From the NCBI GenBank assembly GCA_041662605.1, contig JBAZSD010000004.1, positions 161,741 to 225,740 on the forward strand: 64,000 nt of DNA, given 5' to 3'. Shown here piece after piece: positions 25,982 to 35,038 of this stretch. The notes beneath the pieces are model-generated. The model was given only the letters and a program-made list of their open reading frames with translations, searched no databases and had not been told where the DNA came from. The stretch's first letter is position 1, and every line of letters begins with the position of its first letter. The stretch is from Desulfomonilaceae bacterium. GTDB lineage: Bacteria > Desulfobacterota > Desulfomonilia > Desulfomonilales > Desulfomonilaceae. Position numbers and translations under genes: made by a program.

Positions 25982-26863
25982 TTAAATTCGCCGATAAACG
26001 CTCCCGTCGAAAGCTACAAATCCCTTTTTGATCAATCTCTGAATGTGCTTGTTCATTATTGCCCGTTCACCGAAATCGTAGAATTCTTTAGGCTCACGCT
26101 TTTTCTTGTATACGATTCTCTTCTCAACGATCTCCTGCATGGTTCTGGGCTGTTTCAGAAAATCCAGGATTTTTTCATCACGTAAGTCAATCACACTGAT
26201 GTAGTTGTCCCAAGCCTCTGGCTTGACACTATGGTGGATACCTACCCCATGAGAAGTAATCCATAAACGTGCATCGATCTGCCGGAGTCTTTTTACGGAT
26301 TCAAGGGTTGCGTCGATATCTGAACCGGTGTCTCCGTACCATGGGCCGAAGGATGTCAAATCATAGTCACCCAGGAACAGAATCTCCAGTTCTCTAAAAT
26401 ACAGTGATGTGTGTCCTGGCGTATGACCTGGCGTGTGAATTACCTCAATGGTCATCCCGCCCAAATCAATGAAATCCGTTGGCTTAATTAATCGATCCGC
26501 CGCCCTGGGTTTGAAATGGAACATGTCGTACATCGTCTTTGTCCATGGCGGCCTCTCATCAGAGTTCATACCGTATGCGTCGAAGAAATGGTCTATGCTG
26601 CGCAGGGGTCCGGCATCCAATTCGGATATCCAGAGTTCCTTACCGTCAAATAGATCCAAATGCGTGAAATGATCTTCGTGCCAGTGAGACAACCATACTG
26701 CGTCCACTCCGGAGGTATCTAGAATTGTGAGGAGTCTGTCCCGGTTGGAGGCTGGGTCAATCAGAATCTTTTTGTCGCATTCCAGATACAGGGAATGACA
26801 GCAAGGATAATTCCCGTTGTTGTCTCCAGGGATAAATATCAGCGGGCCAAAATTTGTCTCCAT
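25982..26863 (-). CDS. Metallo-beta-lactamase-fold hydrolase
   Basis: A 293-residue protein from ATG 26863 (GAGGG about ten bases upstream; a TTG at 26872 is the alternative). The zinc site is SHWHEDH near 79, with HTPGHTPGHTS near 154, GDYD and TSHGVG later, as in glyoxalase II-like and lactonase-like hydrolases. The C-terminal 60 residues are helical and basic. It converges on the HD gene of the pps operon with a 48-base gap. The substrate is unknown; hydrolysis of a CoA thioester or lactone would fit the neighbourhood. Confidence 0.8.
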   Translation of the reverse strand: METNFGPLIFIPGDNNGNYPCCHSLYLECDKKILIDPASNRDRLLTILDTSGVDAVWLSHWHEDHFTHLDLFDGKELWISELDAGPLRSIDHFFDAYGMNSDERPPWTKTMYDMFHFKPRAADRLIKPTDFIDLGGMTIEVIHTPGHTPGHTSLYFRELEILFLGDYDLTSFGPWYGDTGSDIDATLESVKRLRQIDARLWITSHGVGIHHSVKPEAWDNYISVIDLRDEKILDFLKQPRTMQEIVEKRIVYKKKREPKEFYDFGERAIMNKHIQRLIKKGFVAFDGSVYRRI

Positions 26864-26915
26864 TTCAGGCAACCCTCTACTTGTCCAGTCTAGCAGGCGA
26901 TTATTGAGTGTCTTC

Positions 26916-27836
26916 TCAATCTCGAAATTGTTCCAAAACCCGGATTATGTTCAACAAGGTTTGATTAACGGGCGTTGGGATACCGTAACTCTTACCCATA
27001 TCAACCATCTTTCCGGCAAAGACATCTACCTCGGTCTTACGTCCTGCCTCAATGTCCTGCAACATTGAAGTCTTACCTTTGGGGGAAAGGGTATTGAGGA
27101 CGGCGTACCAATCATTGAGATCCTGCTCCTTCAGATTTACCCCCGCCCACTGCGCCAGGGAAATAACCTCACGCATCAGTTCACCCATCAACGCCTGTGC
27201 GTCCGGAGACGATTGAAAGACTCCATAGGGTACCCGCATCACCGCAGACGCCTGGTTGATTCCCACGTTAATCATGAATTTCCACCACAACATGCGTATC
27301 ATGTCGGGGGGGATCTCATGGGCTATTCCTGCCTTCTGAAAGGCTTCACTCACACGTAGGACCTGTTCACTCAGACTGGAATTGTTAGCCTGGCCAAAGA
27401 AGATTTTCCCGGGATTGGTATATGTGACCGAGTTTCCCTCACGAACGGCGTCTATCCCAACGGCAATCGCATAGAGCACTTTATCCATGCCATACACGGA
27501 ACCAAGGAATTCTTCGCTGTCGAGCCCATTCATTACTGATATAAAAGTTGTCTGGTCACCGACCAGGTTTTTCAAATCCGGAACCGCCTCTGCAAGGTTG
27601 TGGCTCTTGAGAGCTACGATGATGAGGTCGCAGGGCCGGAAGGGCTCATCAGGGTGAACGACTGGAACTAGATAATGCTTCCCGTTGACCGTGCTCCCTT
27701 CTTTTCTCAGTCGATCATAGCGTGAATCTCGAGCGACTAACACCGTGGAGAAAGGTGACGCGTCGAAAAATTTGGATGCGTATACTGCTCCCATCGCTCC
27801 TGCTCCGAGGACGGCAACGGTCTTGATTTCTTTCAC
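26916..27836 (-). CDS. 2-dehydropantoate 2-reductase family (PanE/ApbA-like)
   Basis: GTG 27836 is chosen because GGAG lies six bases upstream and the protein then begins MKEIKTVAVLGAGAMGA; a TTG four codons earlier is possible. The 306-residue protein has the NADP fold at 6-14, the VALKSHN segment near 72 and the catalytic lysine in WWKFMINVGINQAS. PanE reduces ketopantoate in CoA synthesis, but many homologues act on other 2-keto acids and no pan genes are nearby. It lies 52 bases upstream of the MBL-fold gene on the same strand, so the two may be cotranscribed. Confidence 0.8.
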   Translation of the reverse strand: MKEIKTVAVLGAGAMGAVYASKFFDASPFSTVLVARDSRYDRLRKEGSTVNGKHYLVPVVHPDEPFRPCDLIIVALKSHNLAEAVPDLKNLVGDQTTFISVMNGLDSEEFLGSVYGMDKVLYAIAVGIDAVREGNSVTYTNPGKIFFGQANNSSLSEQVLRVSEAFQKAGIAHEIPPDMIRMLWWKFMINVGINQASAVMRVPYGVFQSSPDAQALMGELMREVISLAQWAGVNLKEQDLNDWYAVLNTLSPKGKTSMLQDIEAGRKTEVDVFAGKMVDMGKSYGIPTPVNQTLLNIIRVLEQFRD

Positions 27837-27865
27837 TGAACACTCCAATCCTATTGACTTATCTC

Positions 27866-27889
27866 ATGCCGGTCAGTGGTTCCCGGCAT
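27866..27889. promoter_or_regulatory. Inverted repeat ATGCCGG-N10-CCGGCAT upstream of the PanE-like gene
   Basis: Perfect seven-base arms around a ten-base centre lie 30 bases ahead of the minus-strand PanE-like start, inside the 211-base divergent gap before the isochorismatase-type gene. It could be an operator or a leader hairpin. It is unlikely to be a terminator because no gene ends here. Confidence 0.4.
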
Positions 27890-28047
27890 TTATTAGCTTA
27901 CCTTCTCAGCCTGATTCTCGTTTGAAATCGATCTAAAAAGGAACTACCAATTAATTAAAATAACTTTACGGACGTTCACGATGATGGCAAGAAGTTTTTT
28001 CAGTTTTCAGTGTTGATGGTCAGGAAATAAAAAGATAAGGAGCCAAC

Positions 28048-28599
28048 ATGAATAACTGTCTGATTTTGGTTGATCTACAAAATGACTATTTCCCCGGTGG
28101 CGCGATGGAACTTGTCGGCATGCAATCCGCCGCAGCAAACGCTCAAATTCTGTTGAACGAATTCAGAAAGACTAAAGCGCCTGTCATTCATATTCAGCAC
28201 ATTTCAGTTCACCCAGGCGCTACTTTTTTCTTGCCGGATACTGATGGCGCAAAAATCAATCAAATGGTAACTCCCGGGAGAAACGAAGTTGTAGTGGTAA
28301 AAAACTATCCCAACAGCTTTCGTGACACATCTCTCTCGGAAATTCTTAAAACCAAAAAAATTAACAACCTCGTGATCTGCGGAGCAATGAGTCACATGTG
28401 CATAGACGCGACCACTCGCGCTGCTTTCGACTTGGGTTTCCGTTGTGTTGTGGCCGAAGACGCTTGCGCCACAAAGGACTTGAATTTCAAGGGCAAAACC
28501 ATAACGGCGTCGGAGGTTCATGGGTCCTTCATGGCAGCATTGTCAACTATTTATGCGAGGGTTATTTCTACAAAAGAAATCACGGGAAACATGCAATGA
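28048..28599 (+). CDS. Isochorismatase-family cysteine hydrolase
   Basis: A 183-residue protein with start site AAGGAG. The catalytic triad is visible as Asp9 (LVDLQNDYF), Lys85 (VVKNYPNSF) and Cys118 (CGAMSHMCID), as in nicotinamidase and N-carbamoyl-amide hydrolases. A cis-peptide element lies in VICGAMSH. The family hydrolyses amides or, when the Cys is missing, isochorismate; with Cys118 present, an amidase is more likely. It is transcribed alone, divergent from the PanE-like gene. The 290 bases after it contain no gene that I can support. Confidence 0.85.
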   Translation: MNNCLILVDLQNDYFPGGAMELVGMQSAAANAQILLNEFRKTKAPVIHIQHISVHPGATFFLPDTDGAKINQMVTPGRNEVVVVKNYPNSFRDTSLSEILKTKKINNLVICGAMSHMCIDATTRAAFDLGFRCVVAEDACATKDLNFKGKTITASEVHGSFMAALSTIYARVISTKEITGNMQ

Positions 28600-28889
28600 A
28601 CGATGAATTCAGACGTTAACCCAGTTGAACCCGTGGAATTTCTCGGATCGTGAGGAATACGTGAGCATCACAATGAAGGTACTGAGCCGAATGCGACAAA
28701 ATTAAGCCCCATCCACTTGGACGATCGGCGCAGCTACCGGAACACGATACGTGATTCTTTTTCGGTCGTTTTGACAAGTCCGCCGCATCTGTTTGTTTAC
28801 TTATTCTGGCGCAGCTTATACACTTACGCCATGGTCCAATTCTTTCAGACCATCTCTCCCAGTCCAGAGTAAAAAGGTGAGGCGGGAAA

Positions 28890-30131
28890 ATGACCAAAAC
28901 GAAATTGCACTACGGATGGCTGGTTATCTTCGCAGGGCTCATGGTTACCATCGGCGCTCACGGTTTTGGCCGAATGTCCTACACATTGATCCTCCCGGCA
29001 ATGAAGGACGGACTACATTTCAGCTACACGGAACTAGGGTTACTGGGGACGGGGAATTTCATCGGATACCTCGTGATGGCTATCATTGGAGGATTTCTTG
29101 CCGCGCGTTTCGGACCTCGAATTGTAATCACACTGGCATTGGTCTTGATGGGCGTCACAATGATCCTAACCGGTTTGGCAAATAGTTTCTCGTTTGCCTT
29201 TGGCAGCAGGTTGCTCACCGGACTCGGAAATGGAGCTGCGTACGTTCCGGCCATGGCACTTGGTTCCGCATGGTTTTCGGTCCAGCGTCGTGGATTTGCG
29301 ACAGGGATAGTATCGGCAGGGATTGGCGGTGGCACCATGATCGCCGGGATCGTAGTCCCCGTGATTCTAGGAGCCTACGGGACCGAAGGATGGCGATTTG
29401 TCTGGTACTACCTGGGAGCGGCAGTGCTGCTTATTGCGATTATCGCCGGACTGGTCATAAGAAACCGCCCTGAAAATCTTGGGCTACATCAAATTGGATC
29501 AAAAGCCGGGATCGCCGGAGATCCGCCGAAAGCGCCATCCGGACCTATGGGCTGGAGCAGGATCTACAAAATGAGGTCAGTCTGGTATCTTGGCACGGTT
29601 TATTTTCTATATGGTTTTTCTTACATCATCTACATGACTTTTTTTGCAGCGTATCTGTGCAGGGAAATGGGTATGGCGCCGAGTGAAGCAGGCACACTCT
29701 GGGCATTAGTTGGCGGGTTAAGCATATTCTGCGGAATGATCTGGGGAGGTCTGTCCGACAAACTGGGTCGCGCTAGAGGAGCGGCCATGGCATACATGGC
29801 CCTTGCTTTGTCGTACGCCATTTTTGCGTTGTTTCAAATTAAGCTGGGATTTTATCTATCGGCTGTACTGTTTGGCCTCACTGCGTGGAGTATACCAACT
29901 ATCATGGCGGCAACGGCTGGTGATTATGTGGGTCCGAGACTGGCCCCAGCGGGGCTCGGTTTTATAACCTTGTTTTTTGGAATCGGCCAGGCGCTTGGAC
30001 CATGGATCGGCGGGTATCTTGCCGACGTAACAAAGTCTTTCACAGGACCGTTTTTGCTCGCGTGCGCAGTATCCGTAATCGGGGCTGTCATGTCCCTGGG
30101 ATTGAAACCGATACAATCTGAGGAGTCATAA
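28890..30131 (+). CDS. MFS transporter
   Basis: A 413-residue, strongly hydrophobic protein with about twelve predicted membrane helices in two halves. The first-half loop reads GGFLAARFGPRI and the second-half loop GGLSDKLGRARG, the usual MFS loop 2-3 and 8-9 signatures. Start ATG 28890 follows GGTGAGGCGGG. The GRMSYTLILPAMKDGLHFSYTELG opening resembles YbfB/YjiJ-type and oxalate/formate-type carriers. An organic or aromatic acid is a reasonable substrate from context but cannot be assigned. Confidence 0.85.
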   Translation: MTKTKLHYGWLVIFAGLMVTIGAHGFGRMSYTLILPAMKDGLHFSYTELGLLGTGNFIGYLVMAIIGGFLAARFGPRIVITLALVLMGVTMILTGLANSFSFAFGSRLLTGLGNGAAYVPAMALGSAWFSVQRRGFATGIVSAGIGGGTMIAGIVVPVILGAYGTEGWRFVWYYLGAAVLLIAIIAGLVIRNRPENLGLHQIGSKAGIAGDPPKAPSGPMGWSRIYKMRSVWYLGTVYFLYGFSYIIYMTFFAAYLCREMGMAPSEAGTLWALVGGLSIFCGMIWGGLSDKLGRARGAAMAYMALALSYAIFALFQIKLGFYLSAVLFGLTAWSIPTIMAATAGDYVGPRLAPAGLGFITLFFGIGQALGPWIGGYLADVTKSFTGPFLLACAVSVIGAVMSLGLKPIQSEES

Positions 30132-30319
30132 CGACAAGGCCAGGATAGCGCAGGCCTTTGCCTTGCCATAGTACGTAAAATTGTGTTGGATCATGGAAGA
30201 CGAGTCTCGATTGAGAGCCAGATCTGCAAAGGAATGACTTTCTACCTCTCGTAACAGGGAGGAACTAGTCGAAAAGCTAATTGCGTTCCGTAAAATGCGC
30301 TTTTGCATAAGAATTTACA

Positions 30320-31687
30320 CTATGCTGACGTCACAAAATCTTGCTTCAATTCAGTAATCATGTCTTCCAGGGTTTGGGCAGAAGTTTGAGCGACCTCTAT
30401 TTGCAGAGCGTCGAGAGCATAACCTGATCCTTTGCCTTCGAGTCGCACGCGAGACCTTACCTGATCGACTCCATGTTCTGCAAGCATCTCCGCTGCCTTC
30501 ACGCCCTTCTGGCGCTCGAGATCTTTGAAACGATTCGGCAAATAATTATCTATTGAAACAGTCTTGTTTGAATAACTCTTTGCAATAATCGCAAAATAGG
30601 GCGCTTCCCCAAAGTGGTCGGATAGTCTGGATTTCTCGTCCGGCAGATTGGGCGCCTTTACATCCAGAGGAACGGCAATTAGTTCAATATCTTTGTGCTG
30701 AGGTTCGTAATGTATAAGAATTTTATCTATGTTTGGGTACTGATCTAGAATTTCCTCCTCAATCTCCGAAGTAAGTTGATGGGCGTCACTGAGAAGCTTT
30801 AAGTTTGTAGTAAGTGATATTTCCACAAATTTGAACCTCCCTGAATTTCGGCCTCCAATGTTCAGTATTTCCTCGACTTCCTGTCGGCTTTCGACGATTT
30901 TTCTTATGCCGTTTAAGGTGGGAAAATCCAGGGTAGCGTCTAAAAGAACTTTTACCGCCTCAACGAGTATCTGAACACCAATACGGGCCACGATCACAGC
31001 TACCAATAAAGCCACATAGCGATCAATCGGGTATCCCAAGTATGTGCCAATTATGCCGAACAGGATCACGGCGCTGGCCAGCAGGTCCGTAGTCACGTGT
31101 CTGGCGTCAGCCACCAAACTGGGGGAACCCACGTCCAGTCCGATCCTCAGTTCATATCTCGAAAAAATTGCGGCTATCGCCATGATTGCAATGATTCCCC
31201 CAACAACCTGTGGGAGATTTTTTATTTGCTCGTGGGACACCTTCCATAATGCTTCGGCGCCAATTTCATATGCGGCGAAAAAAATAAAGAGTGACGACAG
31301 GAGCGCCGCGAGGTTTTCTACTTTATAAAGACCCTCGGGAAAATTCCTCGTTTTACGGTCAGAGATTACTATCCCCAAAAATATGGTCAGGGATGAAATT
31401 ACGTCGGCGAAAGAATGAATTGCGTCGGCTTTTAGAGCAAGACTTCCTGAAGCCTCGCCCAAATAGTACTTCAAAGCCATAAGCAAAGAGTTTACAAGGC
31501 AAGAATATATGGCGACTTTTGAATATCCGGATACCCGACTTATCGGATTATCTTCGCCTGCAAATTTTTCTTCGTGGTCCACTACAATAATCCGGTCTTG
31601 TCCCTGGATTCGTTCTCTGAATGCTGCTGCTGCCGCATCGGGGACATATGAGTTGGCGTCCTCCTCCGAAGGGGACCTCCCACTCAT
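30320..31687 (-). CDS. Cation diffusion facilitator with C-terminal NifX-like domain
   Basis: A 455-residue membrane protein. The CDF metal sites are ADAIHSFAD (TM2) and ADARHVTTD (TM5), each giving the H-x3-D pair used for divalent cation/proton exchange. A cytoplasmic domain follows, and the last 115 or so residues (from APYFAIIAKSYSNKTVSID to the end) look like the dinitrogenase iron-molybdenum cofactor (NifX/NafY) fold. The first 35 or so residues are of low complexity and overlap the zinc-ribbon ORF at 31548 in another frame; a GTG at 31582 is an alternative start. Likely exports Zn, Fe or another divalent metal. Confidence 0.85.
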   Translation of the reverse strand: MSGRSPSEEDANSYVPDAAAAAFRERIQGQDRIIVVDHEEKFAGEDNPISRVSGYSKVAIYSCLVNSLLMALKYYLGEASGSLALKADAIHSFADVISSLTIFLGIVISDRKTRNFPEGLYKVENLAALLSSLFIFFAAYEIGAEALWKVSHEQIKNLPQVVGGIIAIMAIAAIFSRYELRIGLDVGSPSLVADARHVTTDLLASAVILFGIIGTYLGYPIDRYVALLVAVIVARIGVQILVEAVKVLLDATLDFPTLNGIRKIVESRQEVEEILNIGGRNSGRFKFVEISLTTNLKLLSDAHQLTSEIEEEILDQYPNIDKILIHYEPQHKDIELIAVPLDVKAPNLPDEKSRLSDHFGEAPYFAIIAKSYSNKTVSIDNYLPNRFKDLERQKGVKAAEMLAEHGVDQVRSRVRLEGKGSGYALDALQIEVAQTSAQTLEDMITELKQDFVTSA

Positions 31688-31733
31688 GTTTACATTTTAA
31701 ACAAAGGAATTTCCTGTTTTGGGTTTCAGTCAT
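31548..31733 (-). CDS. Small zinc-ribbon protein overlapping the CDF gene start
   Basis: A 61-residue ORF with a convincing zinc ribbon: KFLCLKCKHEWEVPFGGG then LICPRCGSSSIQR, two CxxC pairs about 20 residues apart. It is read in a different frame from the CDF gene and overlaps the first 140 bases of that ORF. The last 18 or so residues look non-coding, which suggests a frameshift after IQR or a shorter CDF gene. It may be a metal-linked regulator or partner of the transporter. The ribosome site is weak. Confidence 0.5.
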   Translation of the reverse strand: MTETQNRKFLCLKCKHEWEVPFGGGRQLICPRCGSSSIQRTNPGTRPDYCSGPRRKICRRR

Positions 31734-31793
31734 GAACTTGCACCAGTGGTCCGTCGTAAAATTTCATGGCTTGCATTTCGATCGTTTAGGGTC

Positions 31794-32648
31794 CTATGCG
31801 CCATAGTGATACACACCCTGCCCTGTCTTTTTGCCCAAATGCCCCGCCTTGACCAGCTTTACAAGAAAAGGAGCCGGCCTGTACTTCTCTCCCAGTTCTC
31901 TGTGAAAGGTCTTCATGCAAGCCAGTAGTATGTCCAACCCAAAGGCGTCCGCTGCGGCCAGGGGTCCCAAAGGGAAAGCTAAACCCCTGACGCAGCTTCT
32001 GTCAATCTCCTCGGCGCCGGCAAGACCCGTCTCTAAAGCGAAAAACGCCTCATTGACCAGAGGCAAGTATAGCCGGTTTATTACGAATCCTGGAGAATCT
32101 GCCACCGTGACGGTCTCCTTGCCGCATCTGTTCAAAAAATCCAGAACGGCTTCATGTGTCTTGTCAGATGTTTCCACTCCCCTGACAACCTCCACAAGTG
32201 GAGTCAGAGCCGCTGGAATCAAAAAGTGAGCGCCAATGCACTGATCACTGCGTCCTGTAACCGCAGCCAGTTCGGTAATCCACAGAGTGGACGTGTTGCT
32301 GGCGAAAATGGTCTCTTTCGGCGCCACTTCATCCAGGATCTTGAAAACGTTGCTTTTTGTCTCTATGTCCTCGAAGACCGCCTCTATTACAAGATCCGCG
32401 TCCGCAACCCCTTTTGACATATCATTACTTGTGGAAATGAGCGAGAGGATGTGATCAATATCATCCTGACTCATCTTTCCCTTTTTCTTCTGATGGCCAA
32501 GAAATGAGCTTATGGTGGAGGCTCCCTTCTCCACCTGTTCGCTGGATGTGTCTACCATATAGGTTGGGAACCCCGCACGGGCGCACACAATTCCAATCTG
32601 GCTCCCCATTGTGCCCATGCCTATGACGCTCACCCGCTTGATCAGCAT
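31794..32648 (-). CDS. 3-hydroxyacyl-CoA dehydrogenase family protein (divergent active-site loop)
   Basis: A 284-residue protein. NAD fold VIGMGTMGSQIG lies at 8-19, catalytic Ser in ASNTSTL, His in GAHF, Glu in LVEVVRG, and Asn in PGFVINRL. The conserved HFFNP segment is changed to HFLIP. The C-terminal domain (GLAFPLGPLAAADAFGLD) is complete. It follows the thiolase gene by 60 bases behind AAGAGGAG, as third gene of a beta-oxidation operon. It may act on a branched, cyclic or aromatic-derived 3-hydroxyacyl-CoA rather than 3-hydroxybutyryl-CoA. Confidence 0.85.
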   Translation of the reverse strand: MLIKRVSVIGMGTMGSQIGIVCARAGFPTYMVDTSSEQVEKGASTISSFLGHQKKKGKMSQDDIDHILSLISTSNDMSKGVADADLVIEAVFEDIETKSNVFKILDEVAPKETIFASNTSTLWITELAAVTGRSDQCIGAHFLIPAALTPLVEVVRGVETSDKTHEAVLDFLNRCGKETVTVADSPGFVINRLYLPLVNEAFFALETGLAGAEEIDRSCVRGLAFPLGPLAAADAFGLDILLACMKTFHRELGEKYRPAPFLVKLVKAGHLGKKTGQGVYHYGA

Positions 32649-32708
32649 GTATTTCTCCTCTTAAACGAGTCATTCATTTCAAGGACTGTCGGTCCCGTAC
32701 CTAAGCGC

Positions 32709-33950
32709 TCAAATCCTTTCAAAAATTGCGGCAATCCCTAGCCCCCCGCCGCCACATATGCATTCCAGGCCATAGCGAGCCTTTCGGCGACGCATTTCGT
32801 GGAGCAAGGTCACAAGAACTCGTGTTCCCGTGCAGGCTATGGGATGCCCCAGCGAGATCCCTGAACCATTGACATTGACTCGGGCATAATCTTCCGGTCC
32901 AATTCCAAGCTCCTGCAAATCGGCGAGAACCTGGGAAGCGAAGGCCTCCTGTATTTCCATCAGATCTATCCGATCAAGTGATATGCCGGTCTGGGAAAGA
33001 ACTTTTCCCACGGCCGCAGGAATCGTCCTGTACGTATGGCGCGGATCATCTCCCGCCACAGCGAAGGATCTCAATCTTCCGAGCGGCTCCATCCCCATTT
33101 GCTGGGCGCATTCCAGCGAGGTCACCAATACGGCGGCAGCCCCATCGTTTTCGGAGGAAGAGTTTCCTGCCGTGCATACTCCTCCAAGGATAGGTTTGAG
33201 TTTCGCCAATTTTTCCATGCTCGTGTCTTCCCTCGGGCCCTCGTCTTCAGAAAAGACAGTTGGATTGCCCTTGTGGCCCGGAATTGGCACAGTGACTATC
33301 TCTTCGTCAAACTTCCCAACCTTACGTGCGCTGCATGCTTTTTGATGGCTGCCAACTGCCCACCGATCACAGTCCTCCCGCGAAATGGCCTCTTCTTGCG
33401 CTGCGGTTTCGGCCCATGACATCATCGAAGGTAAAATTCCATAACGCTCCTGAGGCTGCGACATAACCCTGGCCCGTTGGATGCGATCGTAGAGAGGAAG
33501 GCCCCAGGTTGACAGGTCTCCGTGGCCTCGAGGCATACCATGGACCCCGCCAACGCCCCACTTAATTGATCCAGGGAGATAGAACTCCGCGTTACTCATG
33601 CTCTCCACCCCTCCCGCTACTACGATATCCGCATATCCAGCCTGAATCTTCATGGCGGCTAGACATACGACATCAAGACCCGTACAGCAACGCCGATCCA
33701 CAGTAATTCCGGGGATCGAATCCGGAAACCCGGCCTTGAGTAACGCCATTCGGGCCACATTCACAGACTCCCCACTTTGGTAAGATTGTCCCATGATTAC
33801 TTCATCAATTCGTGTCGGATCCAGCGCCGCTCGTTTGACTACCTCTTTGAGGACTATGGCGCCCAGGTCATGTGCTGGGATCTCCCTGAGTGATCCCAGG
33901 TATCGTCCAACGGGTGTTCGAACCCCAGTAACTATCACTGCATCTCTCAT
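32709..33950 (-). CDS. Thiolase (acetyl-CoA acyltransferase)
   Basis: A 413-residue thiolase. The nucleophilic cysteine is in VDRRCCTGLDVV near 90, GGVESMSN follows, and the C-terminal catalytic His and Cys are in GSGISLGHPIACTGTR and ECICGGGGLG. It performs CoA-dependent cleavage of 3-ketoacyl-CoA, or the reverse. It lies between two 3-hydroxyacyl-CoA dehydrogenase genes on the same strand with gaps of 25 and 60 bases. The operon could finish degradation of ring-opened CoA esters to acetyl-CoA. Chain-length preference is unknown. Confidence 0.92.
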   Translation of the reverse strand: MRDAVIVTGVRTPVGRYLGSLREIPAHDLGAIVLKEVVKRAALDPTRIDEVIMGQSYQSGESVNVARMALLKAGFPDSIPGITVDRRCCTGLDVVCLAAMKIQAGYADIVVAGGVESMSNAEFYLPGSIKWGVGGVHGMPRGHGDLSTWGLPLYDRIQRARVMSQPQERYGILPSMMSWAETAAQEEAISREDCDRWAVGSHQKACSARKVGKFDEEIVTVPIPGHKGNPTVFSEDEGPREDTSMEKLAKLKPILGGVCTAGNSSSENDGAAAVLVTSLECAQQMGMEPLGRLRSFAVAGDDPRHTYRTIPAAVGKVLSQTGISLDRIDLMEIQEAFASQVLADLQELGIGPEDYARVNVNGSGISLGHPIACTGTRVLVTLLHEMRRRKARYGLECICGGGGLGIAAIFERI

Positions 33951-33975
33951 TGTTTACCCCAATCAATTTTATCCA

Positions 33976-34866
33976 TCACGGACGCCTGCAAGGGTCTCCC
34001 CGAGTTCCGTCTTCTCCCCAAGAATACCATCCCTTTCCGGTTTTACGTCCAAGATCACCGGCCTTCACTTTACGCCGAAGCAATTGTGGAGGAAAAAATC
34101 TGTCATCTCGCGAATCCTCGTAAATGGCGGTCAGCGCCCCGCAGGAAACATCGAGACCAACTATGTCGCCTGTTTCAAATGGACCCATTTTTCTTCCAAA
34201 AGCCAGCCGCACACCTTTATCAATATCCTCCACATTCCCAACGCCGGACTCCACAAGCCGAATCGCCTCAACGTATCCTACAAGGTTGATGCGGTTGAGG
34301 AGAAAACCTGGGACGTCACGTTCAACCGTAATGGGTTCCATGCCCAATTGCCTGACAAATGCCGTCGCCCTGTCAACGCTCCCTGGAGAAGTCTGCATTC
34401 CCCTGACCACTTCTACTGCCTTCATCATAGGAACAGGGTTGAAAAAATGGAGTCCAACCACTCGTTGAGGAGCCTGAGTAACAGCGGCAAGGTCCGTCAC
34501 CGGGATTGCCGACGTGTTACTTGCCAATAGCGCTCCCGGTTTTGCCAATGAATCGAGTTCCTCAATTACACCCTGTTTGACGCGAAGATCCTCAAACACA
34601 GCTTCAATTATCAGATCAGCCTCCGACACGCCGGAGAGTTCGGTGTCGGTCCGAATGCGACACATTATCGTGTCCGTGTCTTCAGTCAACCTGCCCTTTT
34701 CCACGAACTTGCCCACCGACCATTTTATGGCGTTGATGGCCTTCCTTAACGCCGGCGCGTGAACGTCATTCAAGATAACTTGTCGCCCAGCCTGAGCGCA
34801 GACCTGAGCGATGCCTCTACCCATAACTCCCGCCCCTATCACTGCCACCATTTTGACAGGCGCCAT
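33976..34866 (-). CDS. 3-hydroxybutyryl-CoA dehydrogenase
   Basis: A 296-residue enzyme with canonical residues: NAD motif VIGAGVMGRGIA near 9, Ser in ASNTSAIP, His and the intact HFFNPVPMMKAVEVVRG loop, and Asn in PGFLLNRI. It has an excellent AGGAGG start site six bases upstream and is the first gene of the hbd-thiolase-hbd operon. The C-terminal 15 or so residues (WGEDGTRGDPCRRP) form a short, probably disordered tail. It oxidises (S)-3-hydroxybutyryl-CoA or similar with NAD. Confidence 0.9.
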   Translation of the reverse strand: MAPVKMVAVIGAGVMGRGIAQVCAQAGRQVILNDVHAPALRKAINAIKWSVGKFVEKGRLTEDTDTIMCRIRTDTELSGVSEADLIIEAVFEDLRVKQGVIEELDSLAKPGALLASNTSAIPVTDLAAVTQAPQRVVGLHFFNPVPMMKAVEVVRGMQTSPGSVDRATAFVRQLGMEPITVERDVPGFLLNRINLVGYVEAIRLVESGVGNVEDIDKGVRLAFGRKMGPFETGDIVGLDVSCGALTAIYEDSRDDRFFPPQLLRRKVKAGDLGRKTGKGWYSWGEDGTRGDPCRRP

Positions 34867-34907
34867 TTAACCCCTCCTGCTCGACGATATTGCTTCTTTA
34901 CGATAAC

Positions 34908-34935
34908 ACAATATGTCTAGCGTACTCCCTGGCAA
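34908..34935 (-). promoter_or_regulatory. Possible promoter of the beta-oxidation operon
   Basis: On the minus strand TTGCCA (34935-34930) and TATTGT (34913-34908) are 16 bases apart and about 40 bases before the first dehydrogenase start. Matches to the sigma-70 boxes are moderate. Confidence 0.35.
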
Positions 34936-35038
34936 TCCAACAAGCGCTTTGCGATTGAAGCAGGTTCCTTTTCATTCTGAAGGGGTCTACTATTAAGTAA
35001 AACATCTCAATCACAAACAATTACAGGAGACAACTTTC

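Noticed and set aside
30136..30158. AAGGCC-N11-GGCCTT hairpin between the MFS and CDF genes as a terminator
   Set aside because: The stem is only six pairs, competes with a neighbouring GCCTTG element and has no T tract.
33793..34530. 245-codon plus-strand ORF across the thiolase and dehydrogenase genes
   Set aside because: It spans two real genes on the opposite strand and the gap between them; its translation has no domain structure.
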